From assembly GCA_032718475.1 (NCBI GenBank), contig JAUCBJ010002020.1, forward strand, positions 1-32,659: DNA of 32,659 nucleotides. Direction: 5' to 3'. Under the pieces are notes generated by a model. The model did no database searches, was not told the DNA's origin, and worked only from the letters and a program-made list of their open reading frames with translations. Origin of the DNA: Nemertoderma westbladi. Lineage: Eukaryota; Xenacoelomorpha; Nemertodermatida; Nemertodermatidae. Of the stretch, positions 18,275 to 28,600 are shown in pieces. Positions within the stretch are counted from its first letter, which is position 1; each line of letters opens with the position of its first letter. The translations under genes and the position numbers were made by a program.

Positions 18275-18737
18275 ACGCTATTCTACAAAGATCAGAAAAG
18301 GAACTTACGCTTGTTCAGATAAACGTAAATTGCACTAGCAAGTCCAAGCGGTAAACAAAGTAACTATATCTCAGTTCGATCGGGAAATCCAGATTCTCTA
18401 AGAAGTTATCGAACTTGGACGATCCTATTCTCTGCGAGAGTTTTTGGATGAACGTATCCAGCTACGAGCGGAGGAAAATCAGCTCGAGGCGAAGCATATC
18501 GAAACGGCAGATACCTCGACCATAATCCTACACCTTCTGATGCAATCATATTGCACCCTTCACCCAGGAGTTATGGCCCTTCTAGTAAAGTGGCTCCCCC
18601 CAAAGAGAAAAGGACTCTTGCTAGCCTCAAAAAACTGCGTAAACGCCGTCTGCGTAAGAAAGACTAACTGTTTAGAGTATCTTTATATTTTAGAAACTGT
18701 GATTTGTTATATTTTATAGACTTAAATCCCATTTTCT

Positions 18738-18745
18738 GGGAGCGG
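18738..18745 (+). other. Polypurine tract
   Basis: GGGAGCGG directly precedes the TG of the 3' LTR and follows a T-rich stretch, the expected position and composition for the plus-strand primer, though one C interrupts it. Confidence 0.7.
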
Positions 18746-19895
18746 TGTAAAGGCTTTTGCGTAATTAGCCGGTTATTTTCCCTGTAAAGTACTCTGTAGT
18801 TAGTTTACTAGGCATAAAAAGGCCGTGTCCTTACTGTACTGGTGTTTTAGAGGACATAAAAGTAATTTCTTCTGTAGGTATACTTTAGCGGACATAATCC
18901 GCAATTTTGTGACGCAATAAGCCGGATCCTCTTGAAAACAGTGTGGCTACCATGACGACGGCTAACAGCTGATATTGCCACGTCGAACATTTCTTTGTTC
19001 TTTGTTCTCTCTTTGTTCGGTCGACCAATCAGAGCGTTTTTTGACTCTGTGTTGGAAGTTGGATACAGAAACTCAGGAATTCAGTGTATATGTTTTTGCC
19101 CAGAGCCTAAGAACACCGGCTTTTGGCACCTCCGTGTTTCAGTCTTTAGCTTAACATTAGTAGGCTTAATTATAGAACGTATATCTGTTATCATATCATA
19201 TCATATCTCACTTATCTATCTTATCTCACTTACTTACTCAACAATCTGTCGGTTATTCATTATATTTGTTGATGGAATATTATATCGGAATACTGATCAA
19301 TAATCAGACACCCCAATCTTCTTGATATACTAAAGGTTAGAGAGACCGGATACATATAACGATTGCGACTTATATTAGGTGGTTTGAAGTGAATCTAATG
19401 CTATTTCATAGGCCCGACATAAATTGTCTGTTGCTCTCTTTATATGTGACTAAAATTAGTGAAGGTCGGCAGATTAGTGTGCAGTATTGTGCAGCATTGT
19501 GTATGATTGTAACTGATAACAAAGCATCTCCTAAAGAATGCGCCATATACGTTAATCTATAGCCATTCCGTTGTGTCTAGTTTAAGTCATAACTCTGTTT
19601 ACATATTTAGAGCGCCACGTCCTAAAGGAACTGTTAATATTTCCCGAAAGTGAATAATATTTGTCAGAGATTATATATTACGATCAGTCGAATAATACAG
19701 TAGGCTTACACCTCAATCAAGTTAAGCTTCCGAATCCAGTCTCCCGGGTATATCCAGCGGATGAATGGTTGAGCATAGACTGGCTTCGGCTAATGTAGTG
19801 TATCAAATACTCGTCATAGGCTAAAGACTATCTATCATCTAAAAGACATCCCAATTTGGCAGGTTAAACTGTCAAAGGTCTTAAAAGCGCAAACA
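18746..19895 (+). repeat. 3' LTR (1150 bp)
   Basis: TGTAAAGG...GCAAACA, near-identical to 3981-5136. Visible single-base differences lie in the first 120 bases (two), next to the CCAAT box, in the ACTTATATTAGG stretch (two) and in GGTCGGCAG. A 15-base block (19758-19772) replaces 21 bases of the 5' copy and removes its TGCGCATGCGCA palindrome. It should supply the polyadenylation signal of the genomic RNA. Confidence 0.95.
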
Positions 19896-19900
19896 TATTG
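19896..19900. repeat. Right target-site duplication (TATTG)
   Basis: Perfect copy of the five bases at 3976-3980, abutting the CA end of the 3' LTR. Confidence 0.93.
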
Positions 19901-21237
19901 ACTAGCAGCGTGAGTGTTGGTATGACATGGTTACAAAGCCATCTAAAAGGTGTGAACGCATATTAGAATGTTAAATATGTATCAACAGAACGAACAATGA
20001 TGCAATAACCTACAGTAGGAATGCAATAATACGGTAAGGACAATGCATTTGGTTATTCGTTACTATAGAAGGGGACCATTAGTACATAAGGGAAATATCA
20101 GGTCACTGCTGAGGACTCTCAGAATATCAGGTCACTCACGGCTGAGGAGAGGAAGTAGCTAGCAATTTGTACACTAAAGGTGAAGAAGGTGTAACCTATA
20201 TTGGAGAGTAGTCAGATGTCGGTGCCAATTTATTGCGGTATATAAGATTATGTTTTAGGAAACTAGTTTGTTCCATGGGTGCATATCTACAATAAATGTC
20301 ACATCTCTCTAATATAACTTTCCTAGTGTTCATATTTACTTAATTATTACTGTAACTTGTATTGTATTATTGGTGATTACGCTACTTCGCACCGTACGTG
20401 CAATAGCATTGTTGGTGAGACAATATTATCTAGTAAATGCCATTATATTACAAGTCAACAAGAACCTGCTTATTTATTACACTGCTTCCGGGGTCTAACA
20501 CATATCCTCGACAGGCCACTCGTTGGACCAACGGCAGGTTCCCTGAGCGAAACCGGAAGTCACGTGGGAAGGGAGGTAGGCATTTCTACTAGAGAGCGCC
20601 TGTGAAATAGTATAAGGGTCTTTCGAGAATCTCACCCACTCGACGAAAGATATCCCTCTGGTGACCTTTGCCAGAGGAGTTCCCTTACAAAAAACATACA
20701 AAGAACAAAACCGTAGAGAGGGGGGGGGGGGGGGGGGGGGGGCTTTTCCCCAACGCTTAATTATTAATCTATTTACATAATTACAGGATGACTCGCACTT
20801 TACATTGGAATCAACCATATACTAGTCATAGCGTAAATATAATAGTTTTACTGGAATATTTGTTTACCCAAACCCAGAATATGTTGGATCGAATCGGTAA
20901 TCTGCTTGATAACGTGTATTTTCTATAACAAGTAGGCCTGTAATAGGCACCAAACTAAAGTAATAGTTATATTGAATATGAATAAATCAGTGATACTTTA
21001 AAATAATGCTGAACATTAAAAATATATAAATGAGTGTCATTGGGGTCTCCTAGTACCTTACTGAGGCTGTAATCTGGTAGATGGTACCGGTACCAGTCCG
21101 GCAATACTGCAGTATGTTAAATTGAAACAATATTACAGTATTTGTAAGATTATCATCTGTTTACTGATAATATTTGTCCAATACAGCAATAACCGGAATA
21201 ATAATAATAAGAGATGAATAAATGATTAATTAGGCTC
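19901..21237. other. Intergenic region, no supported gene
   Basis: AT-rich sequence with a small local duplication (AATATCAGGTCACT near 20094 and 20123), a short hairpin (CCTCTGG...CCAGAGG near 20650-20675) and a poly-G run of about 23 bases ending at 20742. Open frames here are short and lack coding character. Confidence 0.6.
20720..20742. repeat. Poly-G homopolymer
   Basis: An uninterrupted run of about 23 G. The length is likely approximate, since such runs are hard to sequence. Confidence 0.85.
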
Positions 21238-21978
21238 CTATAACCTAGTATCGGGAGGATGGTCCCCATCTTCCAGGTTATCTGCACTATCCCCATCACT
21301 ATCACCATGGTAACTGTCGCATTCCGGCTCTGGTTCGTCAAACTTGGGTCTGCCAATGGATGAACAGTACGTAGTCTGCGACGTAGAGTTGTACTGCGTG
21401 CCGAGACCCGGAGGAAGATTCAGATTATGTCTACTGTCCGTAACCATGGAGATAGGACGGTGATACCATTGGGGTGCCGAGTCCGACTGCGGTACCATGG
21501 TAACAGGTCGCAGCATCGACCCATCGTGGGCTTGAGGTCTGGTAATCGCGGTTAGCGTAGCGTAGCCAATCTTTTCATCGTACCCCAACGTACCCGGAGG
21601 GGTAACCGAGTCTATAGGAGTATCTATCGTTATGGTAACATTGGAAGTTGTAGAATCACCACGGATGCGGTGTTCGCGCAATGTTATCTGCTCTCCTTGA
21701 CTGTCTCGCCACTTTTTCGTCCATTTTCTATTAATTTTTGTATAAATATCGCCGTTTACAAACTCGCGGTCTACCTCGAGGGCAGGGGCATCGTTTAGTG
21801 CTGAGTCGATTTTACCGTCCATTGTCTGACTGTCCAACAAATAAAGTGGACCTATTCTTTGTTTAAGCGACGGTCGTCGTTTCCTACACAGACATATAAT
21901 TACTATGACAACAATCGCCAACAACAAAACACCGCCGCAAACACTTACAATTAATATTGTCCGCATATCCAAAAGCAT
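21238..21978 (-). CDS. Single-pass membrane protein with long cytoplasmic tail (246 aa)
   Basis: Residues 7-31 (ILIVSVCGGVLLLAIVVIVIICLC) form one membrane span followed by the stop-transfer CRKRR. The remaining 215 residues are hydrophilic, with a Ser/Thr/Pro-rich middle and an acidic C-terminus, typical of a receptor or adhesion-protein tail. IGYATL (137-142) fits the ITIM pattern [IVLS]-x-Y-x-x-[ILV]; IYTKI (78-82) is a weaker tyrosine motif. Codon use and base composition are clearly coding. The frame is open upstream of the ATG for only 12 codons and contains no AG acceptor there, so either this ATG is the start, giving a nearly absent ectodomain, or the acceptor is unusual. A type I receptor's last exon is the natural expectation. 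Family not recognised. Confidence 0.65.
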   Translation of the reverse strand: MLLDMRTILIVSVCGGVLLLAIVVIVIICLCRKRRPSLKQRIGPLYLLDSQTMDGKIDSALNDAPALEVDREFVNGDIYTKINRKWTKKWRDSQGEQITLREHRIRGDSTTSNVTITIDTPIDSVTPPGTLGYDEKIGYATLTAITRPQAHDGSMLRPVTMVPQSDSAPQWYHRPISMVTDSRHNLNLPPGLGTQYNSTSQTTYCSSIGRPKFDEPEPECDSYHGDSDGDSADNLEDGDHPPDTRL

Positions 21979-22194
21979 CGTTATGTTATTGTTATCAATG
22001 AATTGGTGATCGTTTCAAGTTCATTCCAAAAGAAATTGAACGCAATATATTTTTAATGTAATGAAATAATTAATATAATTTTCCAATTTCTAACAATCGC
22101 ACCACATCGATAAATATAAATAAAATAATTTAGAAACTCTTAGATACTATCAATAATATGTAATGATTAATGATTCACAGTTGTGTTTGTTTAC

Positions 22195-22256
22195 CTTCGG
22201 TAGTAAAGTCCGCATTGTTGCTATGATTAGTTTGAGGAGACGAAGTCAGCGCGTCT
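22195..22256 (-). CDS. Possible juxtamembrane exon upstream of the membrane protein
   Basis: A 62-bp open interval lies between TTTCAAG and AAG|GTAAAC on the minus strand. Read in the open frame it gives DALTSSPQTNHSNNADFTTE, Ser/Thr/Asn-rich like an extracellular stalk. It would lie just before the span encoded at 21978. No matching acceptor with the right phase was found in the next exon, so the link is doubtful. Confidence 0.22.
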
Positions 22257-22394
22257 CTTGAAACAATTATTTTTATCATTACGTACAACATTCAATATTT
22301 GCCCAGGTCTAAATAGATTTGCAATACTCTACCTGCGGTTCCAATTATCATAACCAATAAATCAATCAATAAATATGTCAATAATATCGCGTCG

Positions 22395-22625
22395 TTAATC
22401 GAATCTCAACGCATAGTTTACCGTAGGTGAAGTAAGGCCTACGATCAGAATGCTGTGAGTAGCCCAACACAGACTTTGTATACCCATTGGGAACTGAAAG
22501 TTATACACTGGCTCCTGATATGACCTCAACTTCCATAGCCCCAAGCTTCCATTATCGTTCCCTCTGGCAACGTAATCGCCAATAGCCAGTTGTATTTTTG
22601 CGACAGAAGTCTTTCCCCCATCACT
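22395..22625 (-). CDS. WD40 gene, terminal exon
   Basis: Acceptor ATTATTATAG before 22625; 76 codons and TAA at 22397-22395. IGDYVARGNDNGSLGLWKL is a clear blade, followed by QSLCWATHSILIVGL of a last one. Confidence 0.85.
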   Translation of the reverse strand, partial: SDGGKTSVAKIQLAIGDYVARGNDNGSLGLWKLRSYQEPVYNFQFPMGIQSLCWATHSILIVGLTSPTVNYALRFD

Positions 22626-25600
22626 CTATAATAATATGTAATTTATATACAGTATAATAATGTTTCAAGGGTTAATATACAGCCCATTCGTCCTTTACAT
22701 AAACTCAAATATAATATTTTATATTTCGTGCCGAGACCGGTACCACGCACTGATTTCATCTCATGTCCACCCCTCTCCACGTTATCCACCACCTAATATT
22801 TCGAGCTCCTTACTTTTCAATATTAATAATTTGTTACTCTTGTTTTATTTATATATTTTTTAATTTACTACTTGGATTTCAAATTTACCTCGCTTGGGGG
22901 TGTATCTTTATTATTATAAATCTAACCTTAAAATGAAACTTTAAAAAATTGACTGATGCTGACTGACTGAGCTTCTCAGCCTACATTCTAATACAAAGAA
23001 ATCATATTTTATTTCGATTTAATTCGTATTTTATAACGTAATAATTGTGTCTTACCTTAATTTTCCTCTGTGTTTGTTTTTTTGATGTTGTAGATATTCT
23101 AATAGCTCCTTGTGGGTCCAACGAATATAGAGAATCCTTGTTGACGATAAGTTGAGAGTTGAATGGATTCACAGAAACCGATGGAGATAAATGATCGCCA
23201 TAACACCACGTAACTAACTTACTAACCAATTTTGATTTACCTAATAATAATGAAATATAACGATATAAACGCATGTGTAGAAGGAAACAGTTTCGTTACA
23301 GTGTTACACGCATGAGCGTAATGAGTGATGGCTAATAAAGAGTCAAGTATCAAACCATTTAATGTAGTTTGCAACAAGATTCTGAAATTGAACCAACAAG
23401 AAACGACCGCGTATAAAATTTTCACGATAGAGAAATTGTTCAGGAAATTCTATAATAAAAATAACTATATCTCTATAACTATAACTCTATATTCTATGCG
23501 CCTTTATAATATGATGAATATATTTATAGGATGATGATTATTTAACGGCCAAATATCTACTGCAGCATTACATTAACGTGAATATAGCCTAATGTTATAG
23601 AATATGAACCAAATGTTATTACTTCAATTAATACCCAGATGTGTGTCCATTTGTTTGTTTACCTTTAGGTTTTCGCTTTTTTTTCTTTTTATCACTCGTT
23701 ATGTTTAAACCAATATAAGCAGTTGATGACGTAATTGCCATTGATTGCCTAGCAACGTAACCATTTAAATGAACGACGTCGACAACATTAAAGTCGCTAG
23801 AATCAAGATATCAATTGCTATTATAAGATTAAAGTTTCGAAAATCGTATTATTTCCAATAGTGAAAAAATCTGCAAAAACGTGGCAAAAGCGAAGTGCCA
23901 AAACTTCTTGTACTACTAGGATAGGATACTACAAGGATCGGCATGCTGCATTGCAGCTGCATTTTTTATATCTTTTCAACAAAATTGCGCCACCACAACT
24001 CCCTATCACCCATGATATTTGCTAGATCATCCGCATCATCAAGACCAGTGACCTTTAAGATGCGTCTCAAGAAAGTCATTGGCTGTCCACCATGCTTATT
24101 CATTCCATGAGGCTGCCAAAGTACAAGATTATGCCACTGGCTGGTCCTCACGGCGAAAGTAATGTCCTGCAAATCGGAGGCGGCTTTGTTCTAGTGTCAA
24201 GCTTGGGGGAACCAATGCGATACCTCCAATGTTATATAGTGTCTGGTTGGAGATGTGTGCATTGTACTTGACACAATGAACCCGGCGTAGCATTCTTGTG
24301 AATGTGCCATCCAGAGATATGGTGTCCTCAGCAGTTAGAGCCCAGCGTGGACTCCCATAGAGGAGTACTGGAACTACTGCTGCTCTAAATAATCGGACCT
24401 TAAGTTTCCGATTAATTCTCGGTGACTTCCAAATCCTGGAAAGCCTATCCAAGGCTGCCCATGCCTTTCCCTTACGTAATCGAAGGTCCTCACCTGACTT
24501 CCGGATCCATGATTCCAGGTAACAGAAGTCGTCGAAATGCTCATACAATCCTTGAGCTTTTGCTCATCCGGTCAGAGACTTGCTGAGGACTTTCAAAGTT
24601 AACTGTCAAAATTTTGGTCATTTTGAGTTAATAAAAATACCAACACCAGAAGCAGCATGTTCTAATGAGCTGAGGAGCTGTTGGGCTCCCTCTAGTGATT
24701 CTGAGAGTACTCCTAAGTCATCAGCAAAGTCTAGATCAGTTAGGTACTTGGCAGGATTTCCTCGACTTCTGGAGCCAGTAGGTGGAGTTATCATCAACCC
24801 ATCATCATTTTGGTGATCTAAGGACATGCGTAGAACATAGTCAACCACAATAATGAACAAGAATGGTGCGGGGGAAGTGTGTCTCCCTGGAGGACGCCCC
24901 ATAACACTTTAAATGGTTCTGTGTCACCGTCAACAGTAGACACAAATGCTGTCGAACCATCGTATACTGATCTGATTGCTGCAATAATTTCATCAGGAAT
25001 CCCATATAATGAAAGTATGCTGAACATACGTGAGCGAAATACTGAATCAAAACTTATGGTAATAATGTCATAATTACTATGTTTGTAAGAAATTGTATCT
25101 CTTCACTGTTTCTTACATTGTACTCCTTAGTTGAACAGATCCTGATTCATTTCCAATCCCCAGAATATTTCCATGGCAACATAGAGACATACACTCGTCA
25201 TCAGCAAAGCTAAGAGATTTTATGCGAGTTTTGTTTACAATATCCCATATTTGAACTTCGCCTATAAAATACAAATAAATTTAATAAAAACAGTGTCGGT
25301 AAGCGGGTGTTAGAAATATATTTGAGTATAGTTACACCGCGTTATAATAATAATAAACTAAACAGATAATTTTGTAACTGAAATTTATAATAATTTATAG
25401 ACCGAGATATTCTTTCTACTTCTAGCAATTAGTATCACTCTTATTGTATGAAACATTTATCAGGTTTTTGTCGCATATCAAATTGTTCAACCGTCTTCGA
25501 TTTTGTAGATAATTGGCGACTTTCTAGAATTAAAAATTTCGCATTTCAGCGCAAAGTGCTAACTATATATTTCATCTAAATATGGTACGCCGTATTTCAC

Positions 25601-28600
25601 GCTGTCTCGAGTGGATATATTTACACAAACGAGCAACGCGAGTGAGTGAAATTTAAAACGAGATCCTAAACTGAAATACACTTAATTTTATGTAAATCGC
25701 TACTTTTATGAATTGCGGACATTACCAAATGGTCCAAAATTCCACAAAGTTTCTTAGATTAATGGGAGAATCTTTTTACTCATTAAGCCAAGGAATGCCT
25801 GTTCATCACCATGAGTGATCTTCCACAGTAATCCCTTCCACTCTGTTTTCCAAGCTGTCTTGGTTCCCATTTATCGACCACTGAAGGATGAAAGCCAGGG
25901 TTGGTCTAGGCTGCAACATTTATAGCACTGTGCCCAAACAGTGCTGCCCCATCTAGGGATCGAAACAGGGCTTCCTAATTGGCAGCCCAGGAATGTCACC
26001 ACTAGGCGAAGCTGCTGCTAATTTCTTAAATTAGAGACTCATGACTTAGGGTTAGGTTTACATGACAGTTTTAATTAGGGTTTGAGCCTTTATGAACAAA
26101 CCCTAACCAAATGAATAAACCAATATATACAACTAAAAGTACTGTACGGTACGCTAGGCCTACTACAGTATTATTATATTGTAATTCTATTGGGGATGTG
26201 GAGGGGGGGGGGGGGGGTGTGTGTGTTCGCCTGGGACACCGGTACGTCGAAGAACAGAAAACATGACACATATTCGCCCACATGCTCAGGAATAGTCACT
26301 CACCAGCCGACCCAGTATAGATAATTAAAACTTTCATCACGTAATATTAGTTTTCATGAAGCGTAATGAATAATTAAAACTTTAGTGCACCCTATAATAA
26401 AATGGACATGGTGTCAAGATAAAGACTATGGATGAACACACAACAGTACTGTTCCACTACCAACCGACTTACCGGTTAATTTATCTAGGACATTCCCTCG
26501 AGTGCCTGCTATACACACACGCCCGCACCCAAGGAGACACATATCGTTTATGCGGAGTTCTCCCAAACTGAGAGTGAACCTAAATAGTAAAAAAAATGAG
26601 TTTATTAATATCTACAAAAACTACTTACTGCATGTAGACATGGAACTTATTATGTTAAATATTATATTGAATATGAATATTTGTCGGACGACTATGTAAA
26701 TATAAAGAGACAGGAGGGAAACTGGACGCAAAACCCGCCTTGGCGAATTAATATCCCGCCTCAATGTTAAATTCTCAATTTAGGGAAAGGAGCAGGTTAC
26801 AGTGGCACGTTATTTCAACCAAAACAATAAACTAAGCACAATAGAACAGGTTACAGTTTTATTTTTGAGAGTAATCAGCGTTATTTAAGTCGAATTTCCC
26901 CTGGAGAGAGATTAATTTTTATTGCGTCCAGTTTCCCACCCTATCTGAAAATAAAATATAATGATAATGATTTGGTGAGTTTAGAAGAAACTTTTTGTTA
27001 GTAACCGGTGACCTGGGCAAAAACCTATTTACAGAAAAATCAAATATGTTATGGAATCTTTTAGGCTCGGTAAGCCAAGGTTCACCCCATCGGGTGATCT
27101 TCCACTAAACCCATACACTCTATTTCCCAAGTTGTCTTGAAAGCCAGGGTTGGAGTAGCCTGGAGCATTTAAAGCATTGTGACCAATTAGTGATGCCCCT
27201 GGAAGCAGTCATGTCACCCACCACTAGACCAAGGGACTGCAGGTTTAGTCTATAATGTTATTATAATAGTAAAGCGGATATATTTATGACGCACGGAGGG
27301 GGGAGAAACTAATGCGACTCTCCACCTATTCGATGTACTCTGGGTTGCGGTCCTGCGTGTTTATGGTTCATATGCATTTTAATCATTAGAAGACCGATTA
27401 GAATACCGATAGGGCTTTTATTATTATTGTAGAAGTATTTCGTAGGGGTGTGTCTATGTACGTAATCATGTAAACTCCTCCGAATCTATAGCTCATCCGT
27501 CAATGAAAGTTATATCAATCGTTGCAGCTCATCACCAGGATTTATAAAAAAGGTTTCGAAAATTTTTTTTAAAGAGTCATTTTTATATTTCGAGATAATA
27601 ACCCCATAACACGAAAATTGCCATAGACTCAATGATAGAAACACCAGTTGGTGCTCAATATACAGTTTAGTAATGAATGCTATTGAGTGGGAAGGCCTAA
27701 ACTGCAGAAAAGTACTCGCAAATTTTAGTAAGGTTGAGTTTATTACTCTCTCACTCTACCCAGACAGCTAATCGTAGGCTACACATTGTATGACATTTAT
27801 TCTGTGAAAAATATGAATTAATAGAAATATTAAATTATATAATGTATTTATATTTAATAAATTTTAAGAGTAATACAAATGATGTTTATGTAATAATTGA
27901 ATTGCGTAATTAAAAAAAAAAACTTTTATAATTTCGAAATTGATGGAGAAAATTACCTGGGCAGTAATCCTTGAACTTTGATTATTTGTATAAAATTCTC
28001 ATTCTCTCTCGAGTAGCAATTATACGCGGCGAATAAATGAACTCCATCTGAAATCATTTTAATACAAACGGCGCATTCTGGGACGCATTGAGCCATGGCA
28101 GGAATTATTCTATTAAACAATAATAATACTTTACTTATATTAGTTTGTATGTATTATAAGCCGGAACAACTTTATACCTGTGTGTAAAGTGTCACTTTAC
28201 ATTGTGCTGATCCGAGTTGGTTTGTTACATTAACGAATGTAATGTAGTGAGTGCAATTAGTCAAAATGCATAGAAAATTGTATTGTTTTCAGTTTGTTGT
28301 ACTATTACAGTCCGCTAGATGGAGTAACTAGTAATTATATTCATCACTAACAAAATGATTTGTTTACTGAGGTTGCCGCGGTTACCGTTGAGCCATTAAT
28401 TTAAAGTTTCATTTAGATTAGAACGGCAAAGTCTACATTACTTTATCATTGGATAATACTACTGATATTCTGATACCTTACATAAGAAGTTGCAATCAAA
28501 AACAACGCAGCGTAGGTCCCAAGTAACCCCCCCCCCCCCCCCCCCCCCCAAATACTGTAAACCTCCGTCCTCCACCCCCACAAATCCCCCTACCCCAAAA

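Larger units (their letters stand above)
17144..18667 (+). pseudogene. ORF3: third coding region of the element, non-envelope, interrupted
   Basis: One frame runs from ATG 17144 to 18274 and is cut by only two TAA codons (17273 and 17606), with protein-like sequence continuing straight across both. Sub-frames are 17144-17275 (43 aa), 17282-17608 (108 aa) and 17651-18274 (207 aa). Beyond 18270, coding character continues in other frames: a piece with a possible coiled coil (ERIQLRAEENQLEAKHIET) and a basic tail ending KKLRKRRLRKKD near 18667. Two Cys/His clusters look zinc-binding: CRKC...H about residue 10 of the second segment, and CDEC with HKH and CAKH in the third. There is no signal peptide or membrane span, so it is not an envelope gene. 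The basic tail could be a nuclear or nucleic-acid-binding signal. I do not recognise the family. The breaks may be decay inherited before insertion or recoding. Confidence 0.6.
3981..19895 (+). mobile_element. Complete BEL/Pao LTR retrotransposon, about 15.9 kb
   Basis: The element is bounded by near-identical direct LTRs (3981-5136 and 18746-19895) and a perfect 5-bp target duplication. It encodes gag with three zinc knuckles and a pol in the order protease, RT, RNase H, integrase. The RT has the Pao-type signatures DIEGMF and YMDD, and the protease and C-terminal integrase-associated region are of BEL/Pao type. Autonomous members of this superfamily are usually well under 12 kb. The excess here comes from long LTRs, a 2.2-kb leader, a gag with a long N-terminal extension, and 3.2 kb after pol that carries a third coding region. 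The LTRs differ at about six single positions plus one replaced block, so the insertion is fairly young. Gag and pol have no internal stops. Confidence 0.95.

Noticed and set aside
17144-18667. ORF3 as a retroviral-type envelope gene
   Set aside because: No signal peptide, no membrane segment, no furin-like site or paired-Cys ectodomain; content is basic, charged and Cys/His-clustered.
23735-23756. RFX X-box (GTTGCTAGGCAAT, minus strand)
   Set aside because: It coincides with a splice acceptor that the phase chain requires, so the resemblance is probably incidental.
26700-26950. Possible WD40-gene exon starting at the TTTATTTTCAG acceptor near 26945
   Set aside because: All three frames stop within about a dozen codons; the sequence is better explained as a TIR element end.
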